64,000 nucleotides of DNA from Mesorhizobium sp. WSM4306 (lineage in GTDB: Bacteria > Pseudomonadota > Alphaproteobacteria > Rhizobiales > Rhizobiaceae): contig NZ_VFTC01000016.1 in NCBI RefSeq assembly GCF_007003975.1, positions 89,328-153,327 on the forward strand. Reading direction: 5' to 3'. Within the stretch, counting starts at the first letter, position 1. Each line of letters begins with the position of its first letter. A program made the position numbers and the translations under genes. The notes under the pieces are model-generated. The model was not told the origin of the DNA. It did no database searches and saw only the letters and a program-made list of their open reading frames with translations. This document shows, piece by piece, positions 34,086 to 42,744 of this stretch.

Positions 34086-34601
34086 ATGGCGGGTTCGAAA
34101 TCCAGCTACGGTTATGAGGAATTGCTGGCCTGTGCCCGCGGCGAGTTGTTCGGGCCCGGTAACGCCCAGTTGCCCTACCCGCCGATGCTGATGTTCGATC
34201 GCATCACCGAGATCAGCGAGACCGGCGGCGCCCACGACAAGGGCTTCATCCGCGCCGAATTCGACATCAAGCCGGACCTGTGGTTCTTCGCTTGCCATTT
34301 CATCGGCAATCCGATCATGCCGGGCTGCCTGGGCCTCGACGCCATGTGGCAATTGACGGGGTTCTACCTCGGCTGGCTCGGCGAACCGGGCAAGGGCATG
34401 GCGCTGTCGACCGGCGAAGTGAAATTCAAGGGCATGGTGACGCCATCGGTCAAGAAGGTCGAATACGGCATCGATTTCAAGCGCGTCATGCGCGGGCGCC
34501 TGGTGCTCGGCATCGCCGATGGCTGGCTTAAGGCCGACGGCGAACCCATATACGCGGCGACAGACCTCAAGGTGGGGCTGTCCAAGCAATCGGCCGCCTG
34601 A
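34086..34601 (+). CDS. fabA: 3-hydroxydecanoyl-ACP dehydratase/isomerase
   Basis: A 171-residue enzyme that dehydrates 3-hydroxydecanoyl-ACP and isomerises the product, opening the anaerobic unsaturated fatty acid pathway. The catalytic His is in FACHFIGNPIMPG and the Asp in GLDAMWQLTG, the FabA rather than FabZ pattern. The ATG at 34086 is preferred over 34071 because GGGGACGAG lies just upstream, and it gives a length close to E. coli FabA (172). It forms a module with fabB and fabI. Confidence 0.95.
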   Translation: MAGSKSSYGYEELLACARGELFGPGNAQLPYPPMLMFDRITEISETGGAHDKGFIRAEFDIKPDLWFFACHFIGNPIMPGCLGLDAMWQLTGFYLGWLGEPGKGMALSTGEVKFKGMVTPSVKKVEYGIDFKRVMRGRLVLGIADGWLKADGEPIYAATDLKVGLSKQSAA

Positions 34602-34725
34602 CCGGCGCCACTGCAGCAGGGCGTTTCCCGGAACGCGCAATGACGCTGCAGCATTTTGATTTTGCGTATGATCGCCGGCCAAAACCGGCTACGGTTTCGG
34701 GATCATCCGCTGGAAGGAGTTGCGA

Positions 34726-35946
34726 ATGAGAAGGGTCGTCGTCACAGGCCTCGGCATCGTATCGTCGATCGGCAACAATGCCAACGAGGTGCAATCCTCG
34801 CTCTACGATGCCAAATCGGGCATCAGCTTCTCCGATTCCTTCGCCGAACACGGCTTCCGCTGCCAGGTCTGGGGCGCGCCGACGCTCGACCCGTCGGCCA
34901 TGATCGACCGTCGCGCCATGCGCTTCCTGAGCCAGGGTGCAGCCTGGAACCATGTCGCCATGGACCAGGCCATCGCCGACGCCGGCCTTGGCGAAAGCGA
35001 CATCACCAATGAGCGCACCGGCATCGTCATGGGATCGGGCGGTCCGTCCACCCGCACCATCGTGGAGGCGGCCGAGATCACACTCAAGAACAACAGCCCC
35101 AAGCGCATCGGTCCGTTCGCGGTGCCGAAGGCAATGTCGTCGACCGCGTCGGCGACGCTCGCCACCTGGTTCAAGATCCACGGCGTCAATTATTCGATCT
35201 CGTCGGCGTGCTCGACCTCGGCGCATTGCATCGGCAATGCCTACGAGCTGATCCAATGGGGCAAGCAGGATGTGATGTTTGCCGGCGGCCATGAAGACCT
35301 CGACTGGACAATGTCGGACCTGTTCGATGCCATGGGCGCGATGTCGTCGAAGTATAACGACAGGGCGTCAACGGCGTCCCGCGCGTACGACGCCAACCGC
35401 GACGGTTTCGTCATTGCCGGCGGCGCGGGCGTCCTCATCCTGGAGGAACTCGAACACGCCAAGGCGCGTGGCGCCAAGATCTATGCCGAAATCGTCGGCT
35501 ACGGCGCGACGTCGGATGGCTATGACATGGTGGCGCCGTCCGGCGAAGGCGCGGTGCGCTGCATGCGCCAGGCGCTGGCGACAGTGTCTACGCCGGTCGA
35601 CTACATCAACACCCACGGCACCTCGACGCCGGTCGGCGATTCCCGGGAAATGGGCGCCATCCGCGAGGTGTTCGGCGACAAGATGCCGTTCATCACTTCG
35701 ACCAAGTCGCTGACCGGCCATTCGCTGGGCGCCGCCGGCGTGCAGGAGTCGATCTACTCGATCCTGATGATGCAAGGCGGCTTCATCGGCGAAAGCGCCC
35801 ATATCGAAAACCTCGATCCGGAATTCGAGGGCATGCCGATCGTGCGCAAGCGTATCGACGATGCCAGGATCGACACGGTTTTGTCCAATTCGTTCGGTTT
35901 CGGTGGAACCAACGCAACGCTCGTTTTCCAGCGCTATTCCGCATAA
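34726..35946 (+). CDS. fabB: 3-oxoacyl-ACP synthase I
   Basis: A 406-residue condensing enzyme needed to elongate the cis-unsaturated intermediate made by FabA. The catalytic Cys is in SSACSTSAHCIGNA; the two histidines are in NTHGTSTPVGD and KSLTGHSLGAAG. The ATG at 34726 follows GGAAGGAG. The gap after fabA is 124 bp and contains no obvious gene or terminator. Confidence 0.95.
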   Translation: MRRVVVTGLGIVSSIGNNANEVQSSLYDAKSGISFSDSFAEHGFRCQVWGAPTLDPSAMIDRRAMRFLSQGAAWNHVAMDQAIADAGLGESDITNERTGIVMGSGGPSTRTIVEAAEITLKNNSPKRIGPFAVPKAMSSTASATLATWFKIHGVNYSISSACSTSAHCIGNAYELIQWGKQDVMFAGGHEDLDWTMSDLFDAMGAMSSKYNDRASTASRAYDANRDGFVIAGGAGVLILEELEHAKARGAKIYAEIVGYGATSDGYDMVAPSGEGAVRCMRQALATVSTPVDYINTHGTSTPVGDSREMGAIREVFGDKMPFITSTKSLTGHSLGAAGVQESIYSILMMQGGFIGESAHIENLDPEFEGMPIVRKRIDDARIDTVLSNSFGFGGTNATLVFQRYSA

Positions 35947-35977
35947 GGCCAGCGCTTTTATATAAGGATTGCCGGCC

Positions 35978-36790
35978 ATGGACGGACTGATGAAGGGCAA
36001 GCGCGGGCTTGTCATGGGCGTCGCCAACGATCATTCGATCGCCTGGGGCATCGCCAGGAAATTGTCCGAACATGGGGCGGAGCTCGCCTTCACCTATCAG
36101 GGCGATGCCTTCGGACGCCGCGTCAAGCCGCTCGCCGAAAAGCTCGGGGCGTCGCTGGTCGTGCCCTGCGACGTCGAGGACAGCGCATCAGTCGCGGCCA
36201 CCTTCGAGACGCTCGGCAAGGAATGGGGCGGACTCGACTTCGTCGTCCACGCCATCGGCTTTTCCGACAAGAACGAGCTCAAGGGGCTCTACGCCGACAC
36301 CAGCCGAGACAATTTCGTCCGCACCATGGTCATCTCCTGCTATTCGTTCACCGAGATTGCTCGCCATGCCGCCCCGCTGATGAGCGATGGCGGCGCGATG
36401 ATCACGCTGACCTATGCCGGCTCCGTCCGCGTGATGCCGAACTACAACGTTATGGGCGTCGCCAAGGCCGGGCTCGAGGCCAGCGTGCGCTATCTCGCCA
36501 ATGATTACGGCCCGCGCGGCATCAGGGTGAACGGCATATCGGCGGGACCCGTCCGCACGCTGGCCGGCGCAGGGATTTCGGACGCCCGCCACATGTATTC
36601 CTACCAGCAGCGCAACTCGCCGCTGCGCCGCACCGTGACAATCGATGAGGTCGGCGGCTCGGCGCTCTATCTTTTGTCCGACCTCTCGTCGGGCGTCACC
36701 GGCGAGATTCATTATGTCGATTCCGGCTATCACATCGTGTCCATGCCAACACTGGATGAGTTGAAGCAGACGGACAGCGGACGCGATTAG
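35978..36790 (+). CDS. fabI: Enoyl-ACP reductase FabI
   Basis: A 270-residue short-chain dehydrogenase-fold enzyme that completes each elongation cycle. The NADH-binding GVANDHSIAWGIA segment and the active site Tyr/Lys in YNVMGVAKAGLE are clear; Tyr appears in the preceding TYAGSVRVMP segment. The ATG at 35978 has AAGGA nine bases upstream. It is 31 bp after fabB, giving a fabA-fabB-fabI operon. Confidence 0.95.
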   Translation: MDGLMKGKRGLVMGVANDHSIAWGIARKLSEHGAELAFTYQGDAFGRRVKPLAEKLGASLVVPCDVEDSASVAATFETLGKEWGGLDFVVHAIGFSDKNELKGLYADTSRDNFVRTMVISCYSFTEIARHAAPLMSDGGAMITLTYAGSVRVMPNYNVMGVAKAGLEASVRYLANDYGPRGIRVNGISAGPVRTLAGAGISDARHMYSYQQRNSPLRRTVTIDEVGGSALYLLSDLSSGVTGEIHYVDSGYHIVSMPTLDELKQTDSGRD

Positions 36791-36836
36791 AGCCTGTTCT
36801 ATTCCGATGAAATCGGGATAGGGCTCTATCTCTTTT
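36788..36836 (+). terminator. Palindrome overlapping the end of fabI, possible terminator
   Basis: TAGAGCC (36788-36794) pairs with GGCTCTA (36822-36828), and TATTCCGAT (36800-36808) with ATCGGGATA (36812-36820). A T-rich CTCTTTT follows at 36830-36836. The first arm uses the TAG stop codon of fabI. Confidence 0.6.
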
Positions 36837-36841
36837 GGTTA

Positions 36842-36910
36842 AGCATGATCTCTGGACAAACGGTTCCCGTTTGCCCGAGAGAACCTGAGATCACTTTTCG
36901 CGATCATGCT
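36842..36910. repeat. Intergenic palindromic repeat family D, copy 2
   Basis: AGCATGATC at the start is inverted as GATCATGCT at the end; the middle contains ACAAACGGTTCCCGTTTG, shared with the copy at 22224-22297. The rest of the gap 36911-37040 shows no gene. Confidence 0.65.
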
Positions 36911-37040
36911 CCCAGTTCTTCCAGTAAAATTAGATGCATTGGCGGAAACTCATTTTAAGGAGATATCCGCTATAAGTCCTATGGCTAGGGCACTGCGCGT
37001 TCTTTCTGGGCGCAAAGGATGCTTTAGGATTTATGAATTT

Positions 37041-37085
37041 GCATGTGATCTTTCCGGAAAGTCGAGTTGATTTTCGAGATCATGC
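37041..37085. repeat. Palindromic repeat upstream of the GGDEF-EAL gene
   Basis: GCATGTGATC at 37041 is inverted in GAGATCATGC at 37076-37085 and the interior contains TTTCCGGAAAG, resembling the repeat at 33911-33956. Confidence 0.55.
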
Positions 37086-37100
37086 GACAGGGACTGAGTA

Positions 37101-38654
37101 ATGCCTGCTGTCAGCAATCCGAAGCGAACACCTGTGTTCCGGCTGCTCACCGTCGCCGCCTCGGGGCTTGGCAGTTTCATTCTCGGGCTCTGGGGTCTCC
37201 GGTTCGGTTTCGGTGACGGCTTTGCCGGCATGCAGGCGGGAACCATGGTCGGCATCGCGTCGGCTTTGTGCGCGCTGGCCGCCGCCGGTGCGGCCCTATC
37301 TTTCTTCGCCGGCGTTGACGAATCGGTGGACTACGTCTTCAACGAAACCCATTTCGACAAGCTGACCGGGCTTTTGGCGCGGCCGGCCATGGTCGGCAAG
37401 GTTGCCGACGCTGCGTCGGCGACGATCAAGACCGGCGAGCCGGTGTTCCTCATCGACATCGACATCGACCGCTTCAAACAGATCAACGACGCGATCGGCT
37501 ACAGCCATGGCGACGAACTGATCCGCGCCTTTACCAAGCGACTGAGGGCCTGCATGCCTGAAGGCACGGTGATGGGGCGCATCGGTGCCGGCGAATTCGC
37601 CGTCCTCGTCTCGGAACATGAGATGCAGGGATCGATGGAAGCCACTGTCGAAACCCTGATCGAGGAGATGCTGAAGCCCTATCAGCTCGATTCCCACCTG
37701 CAATCGGTCGGCCTGTCGGTGGGCGTCGTGGCGATGCCGAAGGACGGCGTCGATCCGGTCCTCGTCCTGCGCCGCTCCAACCTGGCGCTGCAGAATGCGC
37801 GCGCCGGCGGGGTGGGCAACTGGGCGGTCTTCCATTCCGACATGGGCCAGGTAGCCGACTACCGCCATTGGATCGAATCCGAGCTGCACATTGCCTTCGA
37901 CCGCGGCGATTTCGACCTCCACTACCAGCCGCAGCTCGACCTGCCGAGCGGCCGCATCGTCGGCTACGAGGCGCTGATCCGCTGGAAGCATCCCGAACGC
38001 GGCATGATCCCGCCGATGGAGTTCATTCCGATCGCCGAAGAGACCGGCATGATCCACCCCATCGGCAATTGGGTGCTGCACAAGGCCTGCAGCGATGCCC
38101 GCCATTTGCCCGAGGACTGCTTTGTTGCCGTCAACATCTCGCCGGTCCAGTTCATGACCAAGGATTTCGTCGGTATCGTGCGCGACACGATGGCCAGCAC
38201 CGGCATCAAGCCGTCACGGCTGGAGCTCGAACTGACCGAGACGGCGATGATGCAGGACCGCGACCGCGCCGCCATCATCCTGCAGCAGCTTGCCGACATG
38301 GGCATTTCGGTGGCCGTCGACGATTTCGGCACCGGCTATTCCAATCTGAGCTATCTGATCGACTTCGCGTTCGGCAAGCTGAAGATCGACCGTTCCTTCA
38401 TCAGCCGCATGGACACCGATTCCAATTCGGGTGCCGTCGTCTCCACTATCGTCGGCCTGTCACGGGCGCTTGGTGTCGGCATTATCGCCGAAGGCGTCGA
38501 GACCGAGAACCAGGCGACGCTCTTGAGAGCAGCCGGCTGCGAGATGGTGCAAGGCTATCTGTTCGGCAGGCCGGCGCCGCTCAAGATCAAGCCCGGCGAG
38601 ATCCGAGCGACCATTCCCGTCCACGAGCCGGCGCGCATCGTCAGCATGCATTGA
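37101..38654 (+). CDS. Membrane GGDEF-EAL protein, probable c-di-GMP phosphodiesterase
   Basis: A 517-residue protein: two N-terminal membrane helices (residues 12-60), a GGDEF domain (about 80-230) and an EAL domain (about 250-505). The GGDEF signature reads GAGEF, so cyclase activity is probably lost. In the EAL domain the YEALIRW motif, NISPVQF, ELELTETA, DDFGTGYS, KIDRSFI and AEGVETENQ are all intact, so c-di-GMP hydrolysis is expected. c-di-GMP turnover can affect surface attachment, which may relate to the pilus, though it is not linked to the tad locus by position. Confidence 0.88.
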   Translation: MPAVSNPKRTPVFRLLTVAASGLGSFILGLWGLRFGFGDGFAGMQAGTMVGIASALCALAAAGAALSFFAGVDESVDYVFNETHFDKLTGLLARPAMVGKVADAASATIKTGEPVFLIDIDIDRFKQINDAIGYSHGDELIRAFTKRLRACMPEGTVMGRIGAGEFAVLVSEHEMQGSMEATVETLIEEMLKPYQLDSHLQSVGLSVGVVAMPKDGVDPVLVLRRSNLALQNARAGGVGNWAVFHSDMGQVADYRHWIESELHIAFDRGDFDLHYQPQLDLPSGRIVGYEALIRWKHPERGMIPPMEFIPIAEETGMIHPIGNWVLHKACSDARHLPEDCFVAVNISPVQFMTKDFVGIVRDTMASTGIKPSRLELELTETAMMQDRDRAAIILQQLADMGISVAVDDFGTGYSNLSYLIDFAFGKLKIDRSFISRMDTDSNSGAVVSTIVGLSRALGVGIIAEGVETENQATLLRAAGCEMVQGYLFGRPAPLKIKPGEIRATIPVHEPARIVSMH

Positions 38655-38684
38655 GGCGGCGCTACGCGCCTTTCCGGAAGTTGC

Positions 38685-39698
38685 CTATCGACGCGCTGCA
38701 AAGACCTTGAACATGCCGTCGCGGGCGAGTTCGGAATGGCTGGAGAAGACAGCCTTCAGAACCGGCTCGTAAGGCAGCTGGCGGTTTGCCACCATGAACA
38801 GCCGCCCGCCCGGCTTCAGCGCCTTGCCCGCCGCCTGGATCATGCCGGCGCCGATTTCCGGCTCGGCCGCGCGGCTGCGATGGAAGGGTGGGTTCATGAC
38901 GATCACGTCATAGCGCCGCTCGACCGGCTCGCTCAGCAGATCGATCCAGAAGAAGCCCGGCTCGAAGCTGGTCACGCCGATATTGCCCTTTGCCGCCTCA
39001 AGCGCGTCGAAACCCGCCTCATAGAGGTCGAGCCCCGTTATGCCGGGCGAACTTGCAGCGACCTCGGCGGCGACATAGCCCCAGCCGGCGCAAAAATCGG
39101 CGATCTTGCCACCCAGGTCTTTGGGCAGGTTGTCGACCAGAAGCTTTGAGCCGGCATCGATGCGGTCGAAGGAAAACATGCCGGGCGCGGTGCGGAAGCG
39201 GCGATCGATCAGCGCGACAGGGTTGGCGGCCCGGAGTTTTTCCGCGGCGACCAGATCGACAGGACGGCGAAGCCAGAAGGCAATGCCGTGATGTTTCGGC
39301 AGATGGCCTTCGAGCGGGACAAGCTCGTCGATGCGCTTGCGCAGGCTGTCGATGCCGTCCTCCTTGCCGCCGGCGACGACGATCAGCCCGCCAGGCGTGA
39401 CGCGTGCGATCGCCTCGGCAATGCGCATCTCGTTCTGACCGCGATGACGGCCAACGAGGACGAGCGCTGCATCGAATGCATCGCCTTCCGGACGGGGTGT
39501 CACCGTGTGGCCGGCACGCTCCAGCGCGCGGAAATGCGGCCGGAAGCCCTGCACGAGATGGAGCGTCGCCTCGAAACCTTCAGGCAAGCGGAAACCAGGT
39601 TCCGCACCCAGGAACAGCACACGCTCGCCTTTTTGCGGCGGAGGCAGCGCCTCGGCCTCGAAGGGATGGAACAGTGTCTTCAGCGGCTCAGCGGCCAT
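38685..39698 (-). CDS. RsmC-like class I methyltransferase
   Basis: A 337-residue protein with an N-terminal RsmC-like half and a C-terminal methyltransferase domain. Motif I is ADFCAGWGYVAAEVA and the base-flipping catalytic motif NPPF is in VMNPPFHRS. The nearest well-known family is 16S rRNA G1207 methyltransferase RsmC/RsmD-like enzymes; the exact target is inferred. The ATG at 39698 is chosen; a longer frame extends into a repeat. It converges with the GGDEF-EAL gene. Confidence 0.82.
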   Translation of the reverse strand: MAAEPLKTLFHPFEAEALPPPQKGERVLFLGAEPGFRLPEGFEATLHLVQGFRPHFRALERAGHTVTPRPEGDAFDAALVLVGRHRGQNEMRIAEAIARVTPGGLIVVAGGKEDGIDSLRKRIDELVPLEGHLPKHHGIAFWLRRPVDLVAAEKLRAANPVALIDRRFRTAPGMFSFDRIDAGSKLLVDNLPKDLGGKIADFCAGWGYVAAEVAASSPGITGLDLYEAGFDALEAAKGNIGVTSFEPGFFWIDLLSEPVERRYDVIVMNPPFHRSRAAEPEIGAGMIQAAGKALKPGGRLFMVANRQLPYEPVLKAVFSSHSELARDGMFKVFAARR

Positions 39699-39714
39699 TG
39701 TCGATCTCTTTGAT

Positions 39715-39791
39715 TTGACGCAGTTCCCAAGGCAAAGCGCTACGCGCCTTTCCCGGGAAAACCGCCTCATACTTTTCCTGGAACTGCTCTA
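39715..39791. repeat. Intergenic repeat family C, copy 2
   Basis: A 77-bp unit beginning TTGACGCAGTTCCCAAGG and ending AACTGCTCTA, very similar to 21324-21399 in the same orientation. It lies between the RsmC-like gene and the pnp terminator. Confidence 0.8.
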
Positions 39792-39827
39792 AAACGAAAA
39801 CGGGCGCGACATAAGCCGCGCCCGTTT
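39791..39827 (-). terminator. Rho-independent terminator of pnp
   Basis: AAACGGGCGCG (39798-39808) pairs perfectly with CGCGCCCGTTT (39817-39827) around an eight-base loop. On the minus strand it is followed by TCGTTTT. It lies 21 bp after the pnp stop and closes the superoperon. Confidence 0.85.
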
Positions 39828-39847
39828 CAATGTCATTCTCGGACCGC

Positions 39848-41995
39848 TCAGGCGGCGTTTTCTTCGCCTTCGGCCTTCTTGTCGCGGGCGATTTCCTTGC
39901 CGGTGGCCTGGTCGACGACCTTCATCGACAGGCGGACCTTGCCGCGCTCGTCGAAGCCCATCAGCTTGACCCAGACCTTGTCGCCTTCCTTGACGACGTC
40001 CGAGGTCTTGGCGACCCGGTCGTTGGCAAGCTGCGAGATGTGGACGAGGCCGTCACGCGGACCGAAGAAGTTGACGAAAGCGCCGAAGTCGGCGGTCTTG
40101 ACGACCGTGCCTTCGTAGATCTCGCCGACTTCCGGCTCGGCGACGATGGTGTGGATCCACTTCTTGGCCGCCTCGATCTCCTTGGCGTTCGACGAAGCGA
40201 TCTTGACCGTGCCGTCATCCTCGATGTTGATCTTGGCGCCTGTCTTCTCGACGATCTCGCGGATGACCTTGCCGCCCGAGCCGATAACGTCGCGGATCTT
40301 GTCGGTCGGGATGTGCATGACCTCGATGCGCGGGGCGAACTCGCCGAGTTCGGGGCGGGCGCCGGTCAGAGCATGCGCCATCTCGCCGAGGATATGCTGG
40401 CGGCCATCCTTGGCCTGGTCCAGCGCGATCTTCATGATCTCCTCGGTGATGCCCTCGATCTTGATATCCATCTGCAGCGAGGTGATGCCGTTGGCGGTGC
40501 CGGCGACCTTGAAGTCCATGTCGCCGAGGTGATCTTCGTCACCCAGGATGTCAGAGAGAACCGCGAAGCGCTCGCCTTCCTTGATCAGGCCCATGGCGAT
40601 ACCGGCGACGGGCTTGGCCAGCGGAACGCCGGCATCCATCAGCGCCAGCGAGGTTCCGCAGACGGTGGCCATCGACGACGAGCCGTTGGACTCGGTGATC
40701 TCCGACACGACGCGCAGCGTGTAGGGGAACTGGTCAGCGGAGGGCAGCATCGGACGGATAGCGCGCCAAGCGAGCTTGCCGTGGCCGATTTCGCGGCGGC
40801 CCGGCGAACCCATGCGGCCGGTCTCACCGACGGAGTAGGGAGGGAAGTTGTAGTGAAGGAGGAACTTCTCCTTGTACATGCCGGTCAGCGAATCGACATA
40901 CTGCTCGTCCTCGCCGGTGCCGAGCGTGGCAACGACCAGCGCCTGGGTCTCGCCGCGGGTAAACAGCGCCGAACCGTGGGTGCGCGGCAAAACGCCGACT
41001 TCCGAGACGATCTTGCGGACCGTCTTGAGGTCACGGCCGTCGATGCGCGAGCCGGTGTCCAGGATGTTCCAGCGCACGACCTTGGCCTGAAGTTCCTTGA
41101 ACACCGAACCGATCTGCTCGGACGTGTACTTGGCGTCTTCGCCTTCGGCCGGGGCAAACGCTGCCTTGACCTTGGCCTTGACGGCGTCGACGGCGGCGTA
41201 GCGCTTCTGCTTGTCGACGTTCTTGTAGGCATTGCTGAGCTCGTCGCCGACGATCTTCAGCATCTCGGCTTCAAGCGCGGAATAATCCGGCGCCGTGAAA
41301 TCGCGCGGTTCCTTGGCGGCAACTTCGGCCAGCTTGATGATGGCGTCGATGACCGGCTGGAAGCCCTTGTGGCCGAACATGACGGCCCCGAGCATCAGCT
41401 CTTCGCCAAGTTCCTTGGCTTCGGACTCGACCATCAGAACGGCGTCGGCGGTGCCGGCGACAACGAGGTCGAGCTTGGATTCCTGCATTTCGTCGACATG
41501 CGGGTTGAGCACATATTCGCCGTTGATGTAGCCGACGCGGGCGCCGCCGACCGGGCCCATGAAGGGGACGCCCGAGAGCGTCAGAGCGGCCGAGGTGGCG
41601 ACGATCGACAGGATGTCCGGATCGTTTTCGAGGTCATGCTGGACGACGGTGACGACGATCTGGGTGTCGTTCTTGTAGCCATCGGCGAAGAGCGGGCGGA
41701 TCGGGCGGTCGATCAGGCGGGAAACCAGCGTTTCCTTTTCGCTCGGACGGCCTTCGCGCTTGAAGTAGCCGCCCGGGATCTTGCCGGCGGCGTAGGTCTT
41801 TTCCTGGTAGTTGACGGTCAGCGGGAAGAAATCGAGACCTGGCTTCGGCTCCTTCATCGAAACGACGGTGGCGAGAACCTTGGTTTCGCCGTAGGTCGCT
41901 AGCACCGCGCCGTCAGCCTGACGCGCGATCTTGCCGGTTTCCAGGATGAGCGGACGACCGCCCCATTCGATTTCCACTTTGTGGTGATTGAACAT
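39848..41995 (-). CDS. pnp: Polyribonucleotide nucleotidyltransferase (PNPase)
   Basis: A 715-residue phosphorolytic 3'-5' exoribonuclease, a degradosome component. It has two RNase PH domains, a KH domain (IRDVIGSGGKVIREIVEKTG near 570) and an S1 domain (GTVVKTADFGAFVNFFGPRD near 640). Length and motifs are standard. The C-terminus is acidic. It is 279 bp downstream of rpsO, with a strong leader hairpin between. Confidence 0.97.
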   Translation of the reverse strand: MFNHHKVEIEWGGRPLILETGKIARQADGAVLATYGETKVLATVVSMKEPKPGLDFFPLTVNYQEKTYAAGKIPGGYFKREGRPSEKETLVSRLIDRPIRPLFADGYKNDTQIVVTVVQHDLENDPDILSIVATSAALTLSGVPFMGPVGGARVGYINGEYVLNPHVDEMQESKLDLVVAGTADAVLMVESEAKELGEELMLGAVMFGHKGFQPVIDAIIKLAEVAAKEPRDFTAPDYSALEAEMLKIVGDELSNAYKNVDKQKRYAAVDAVKAKVKAAFAPAEGEDAKYTSEQIGSVFKELQAKVVRWNILDTGSRIDGRDLKTVRKIVSEVGVLPRTHGSALFTRGETQALVVATLGTGEDEQYVDSLTGMYKEKFLLHYNFPPYSVGETGRMGSPGRREIGHGKLAWRAIRPMLPSADQFPYTLRVVSEITESNGSSSMATVCGTSLALMDAGVPLAKPVAGIAMGLIKEGERFAVLSDILGDEDHLGDMDFKVAGTANGITSLQMDIKIEGITEEIMKIALDQAKDGRQHILGEMAHALTGARPELGEFAPRIEVMHIPTDKIRDVIGSGGKVIREIVEKTGAKINIEDDGTVKIASSNAKEIEAAKKWIHTIVAEPEVGEIYEGTVVKTADFGAFVNFFGPRDGLVHISQLANDRVAKTSDVVKEGDKVWVKLMGFDERGKVRLSMKVVDQATGKEIARDKKAEGEENAA

Positions 41996-42166
41996 GTCTT
42001 GTCCTTAATAAGCGGAAAGGGCCGCGCCGTTTCACGGTGCGCGGATGCCCTTTCCCTGGCTTCCTTTCTCGGGCAGCCACGGGCAAGACAACGGGAAGCT
42101 CGGGTAAATTTCGGCGCTGGTCAGCGCACGAGCGTCCTGCAATCCTGCCCCATGACCGTCCATGGG

Positions 42167-42200
42167 CGGTTTCGAGTGGCCCTCTGCACGCTCGAAACCG
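42167..42200 (-). promoter_or_regulatory. Hairpin in the rpsO-pnp leader
   Basis: CGGTTTCGAG (42167-42176) and CTCGAAACCG (42191-42200) form a perfect 10-bp stem about 170 bp upstream of pnp. In enterobacteria a comparable leader stem is cut by RNase III and mediates pnp autoregulation; a similar role here is inferred from position. Confidence 0.45.
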
Positions 42201-42235
42201 GGTCTGGCCAGTCGATGCGACTGGCAGAATGCGCG

Positions 42236-42267
42236 ACCGGCGGGCTCTCCGAAGAAAGCCCGCCGGT
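42236..42267 (-). terminator. GC-rich hairpin after rpsO
   Basis: ACCGGCGGGCT (42236-42246) pairs perfectly with AGCCCGCCGGT (42257-42267). It lies eight bases after the rpsO stop. No T run follows on the minus strand, so it may be an attenuator or stabilising structure rather than a full terminator. Confidence 0.55.
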
Positions 42268-42274
42268 CAATTCG

Positions 42275-42544
42275 TCAACGGCGCAGACCGAGCTTCTCGA
42301 TCAGCGTCTGGTAGCGCGCGTCATCCTTGCGCTTGAGATAATCAAGCAGGCTGCGGCGCTGGGAGACGAGAGCGAGCAGACCACGGCGGGAATGGTTATC
42401 CTTCTTGTGGTCCTTGAAGTGGTCGGTCAGGTTCTTGATGCGCTCGGAAAGGATGGCCACCTGGACTTCCGGAGACCCGGTATCGCCCTTGGCGGTTGCG
42501 AATTCACCCATCAATTCCTGTTTGCGCTCGGCAGTAATCGACAT
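42275..42544 (-). CDS. rpsO: 30S ribosomal protein S15
   Basis: An 89-residue 16S rRNA-binding protein. It begins MSITAERKQELMGEFA and carries the typical GDTGSPEVQVAILSERI and HKKDNHSRRGLL segments. The ATG at 42544 has AAGGAA upstream. It precedes pnp, a near-universal pair, and follows corA after 200 bp. Confidence 0.97.
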   Translation of the reverse strand: MSITAERKQELMGEFATAKGDTGSPEVQVAILSERIKNLTDHFKDHKKDNHSRRGLLALVSQRRSLLDYLKRKDDARYQTLIEKLGLRR

Positions 42545-42744
42545 CGTGTTTTTCCTTATCTGTTTGAGGAAACGGGTCGCCCACAGCCGGGATGTCGTCC
42601 AGCAGGGGCCGTGCATGCAAAGCGTCAAGGCGCTATGCTGCGGCGCATATAGGGCAATTCCCCGGAAAACACCAGCCCAATTCACAAAGCCGGCTTTTCG
42701 CGGGCTTTTGCCCTGGAATCCAAGACTTTTCTGGCACCAGAAGC

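Noticed and set aside
39830..41902. A 690-codon open frame antisense to pnp
   Set aside because: It lies wholly within the highly conserved pnp gene and its product is a low-complexity Asp/Leu/Val/Gly-rich sequence, typical of reverse-frame shadows in high-GC DNA.
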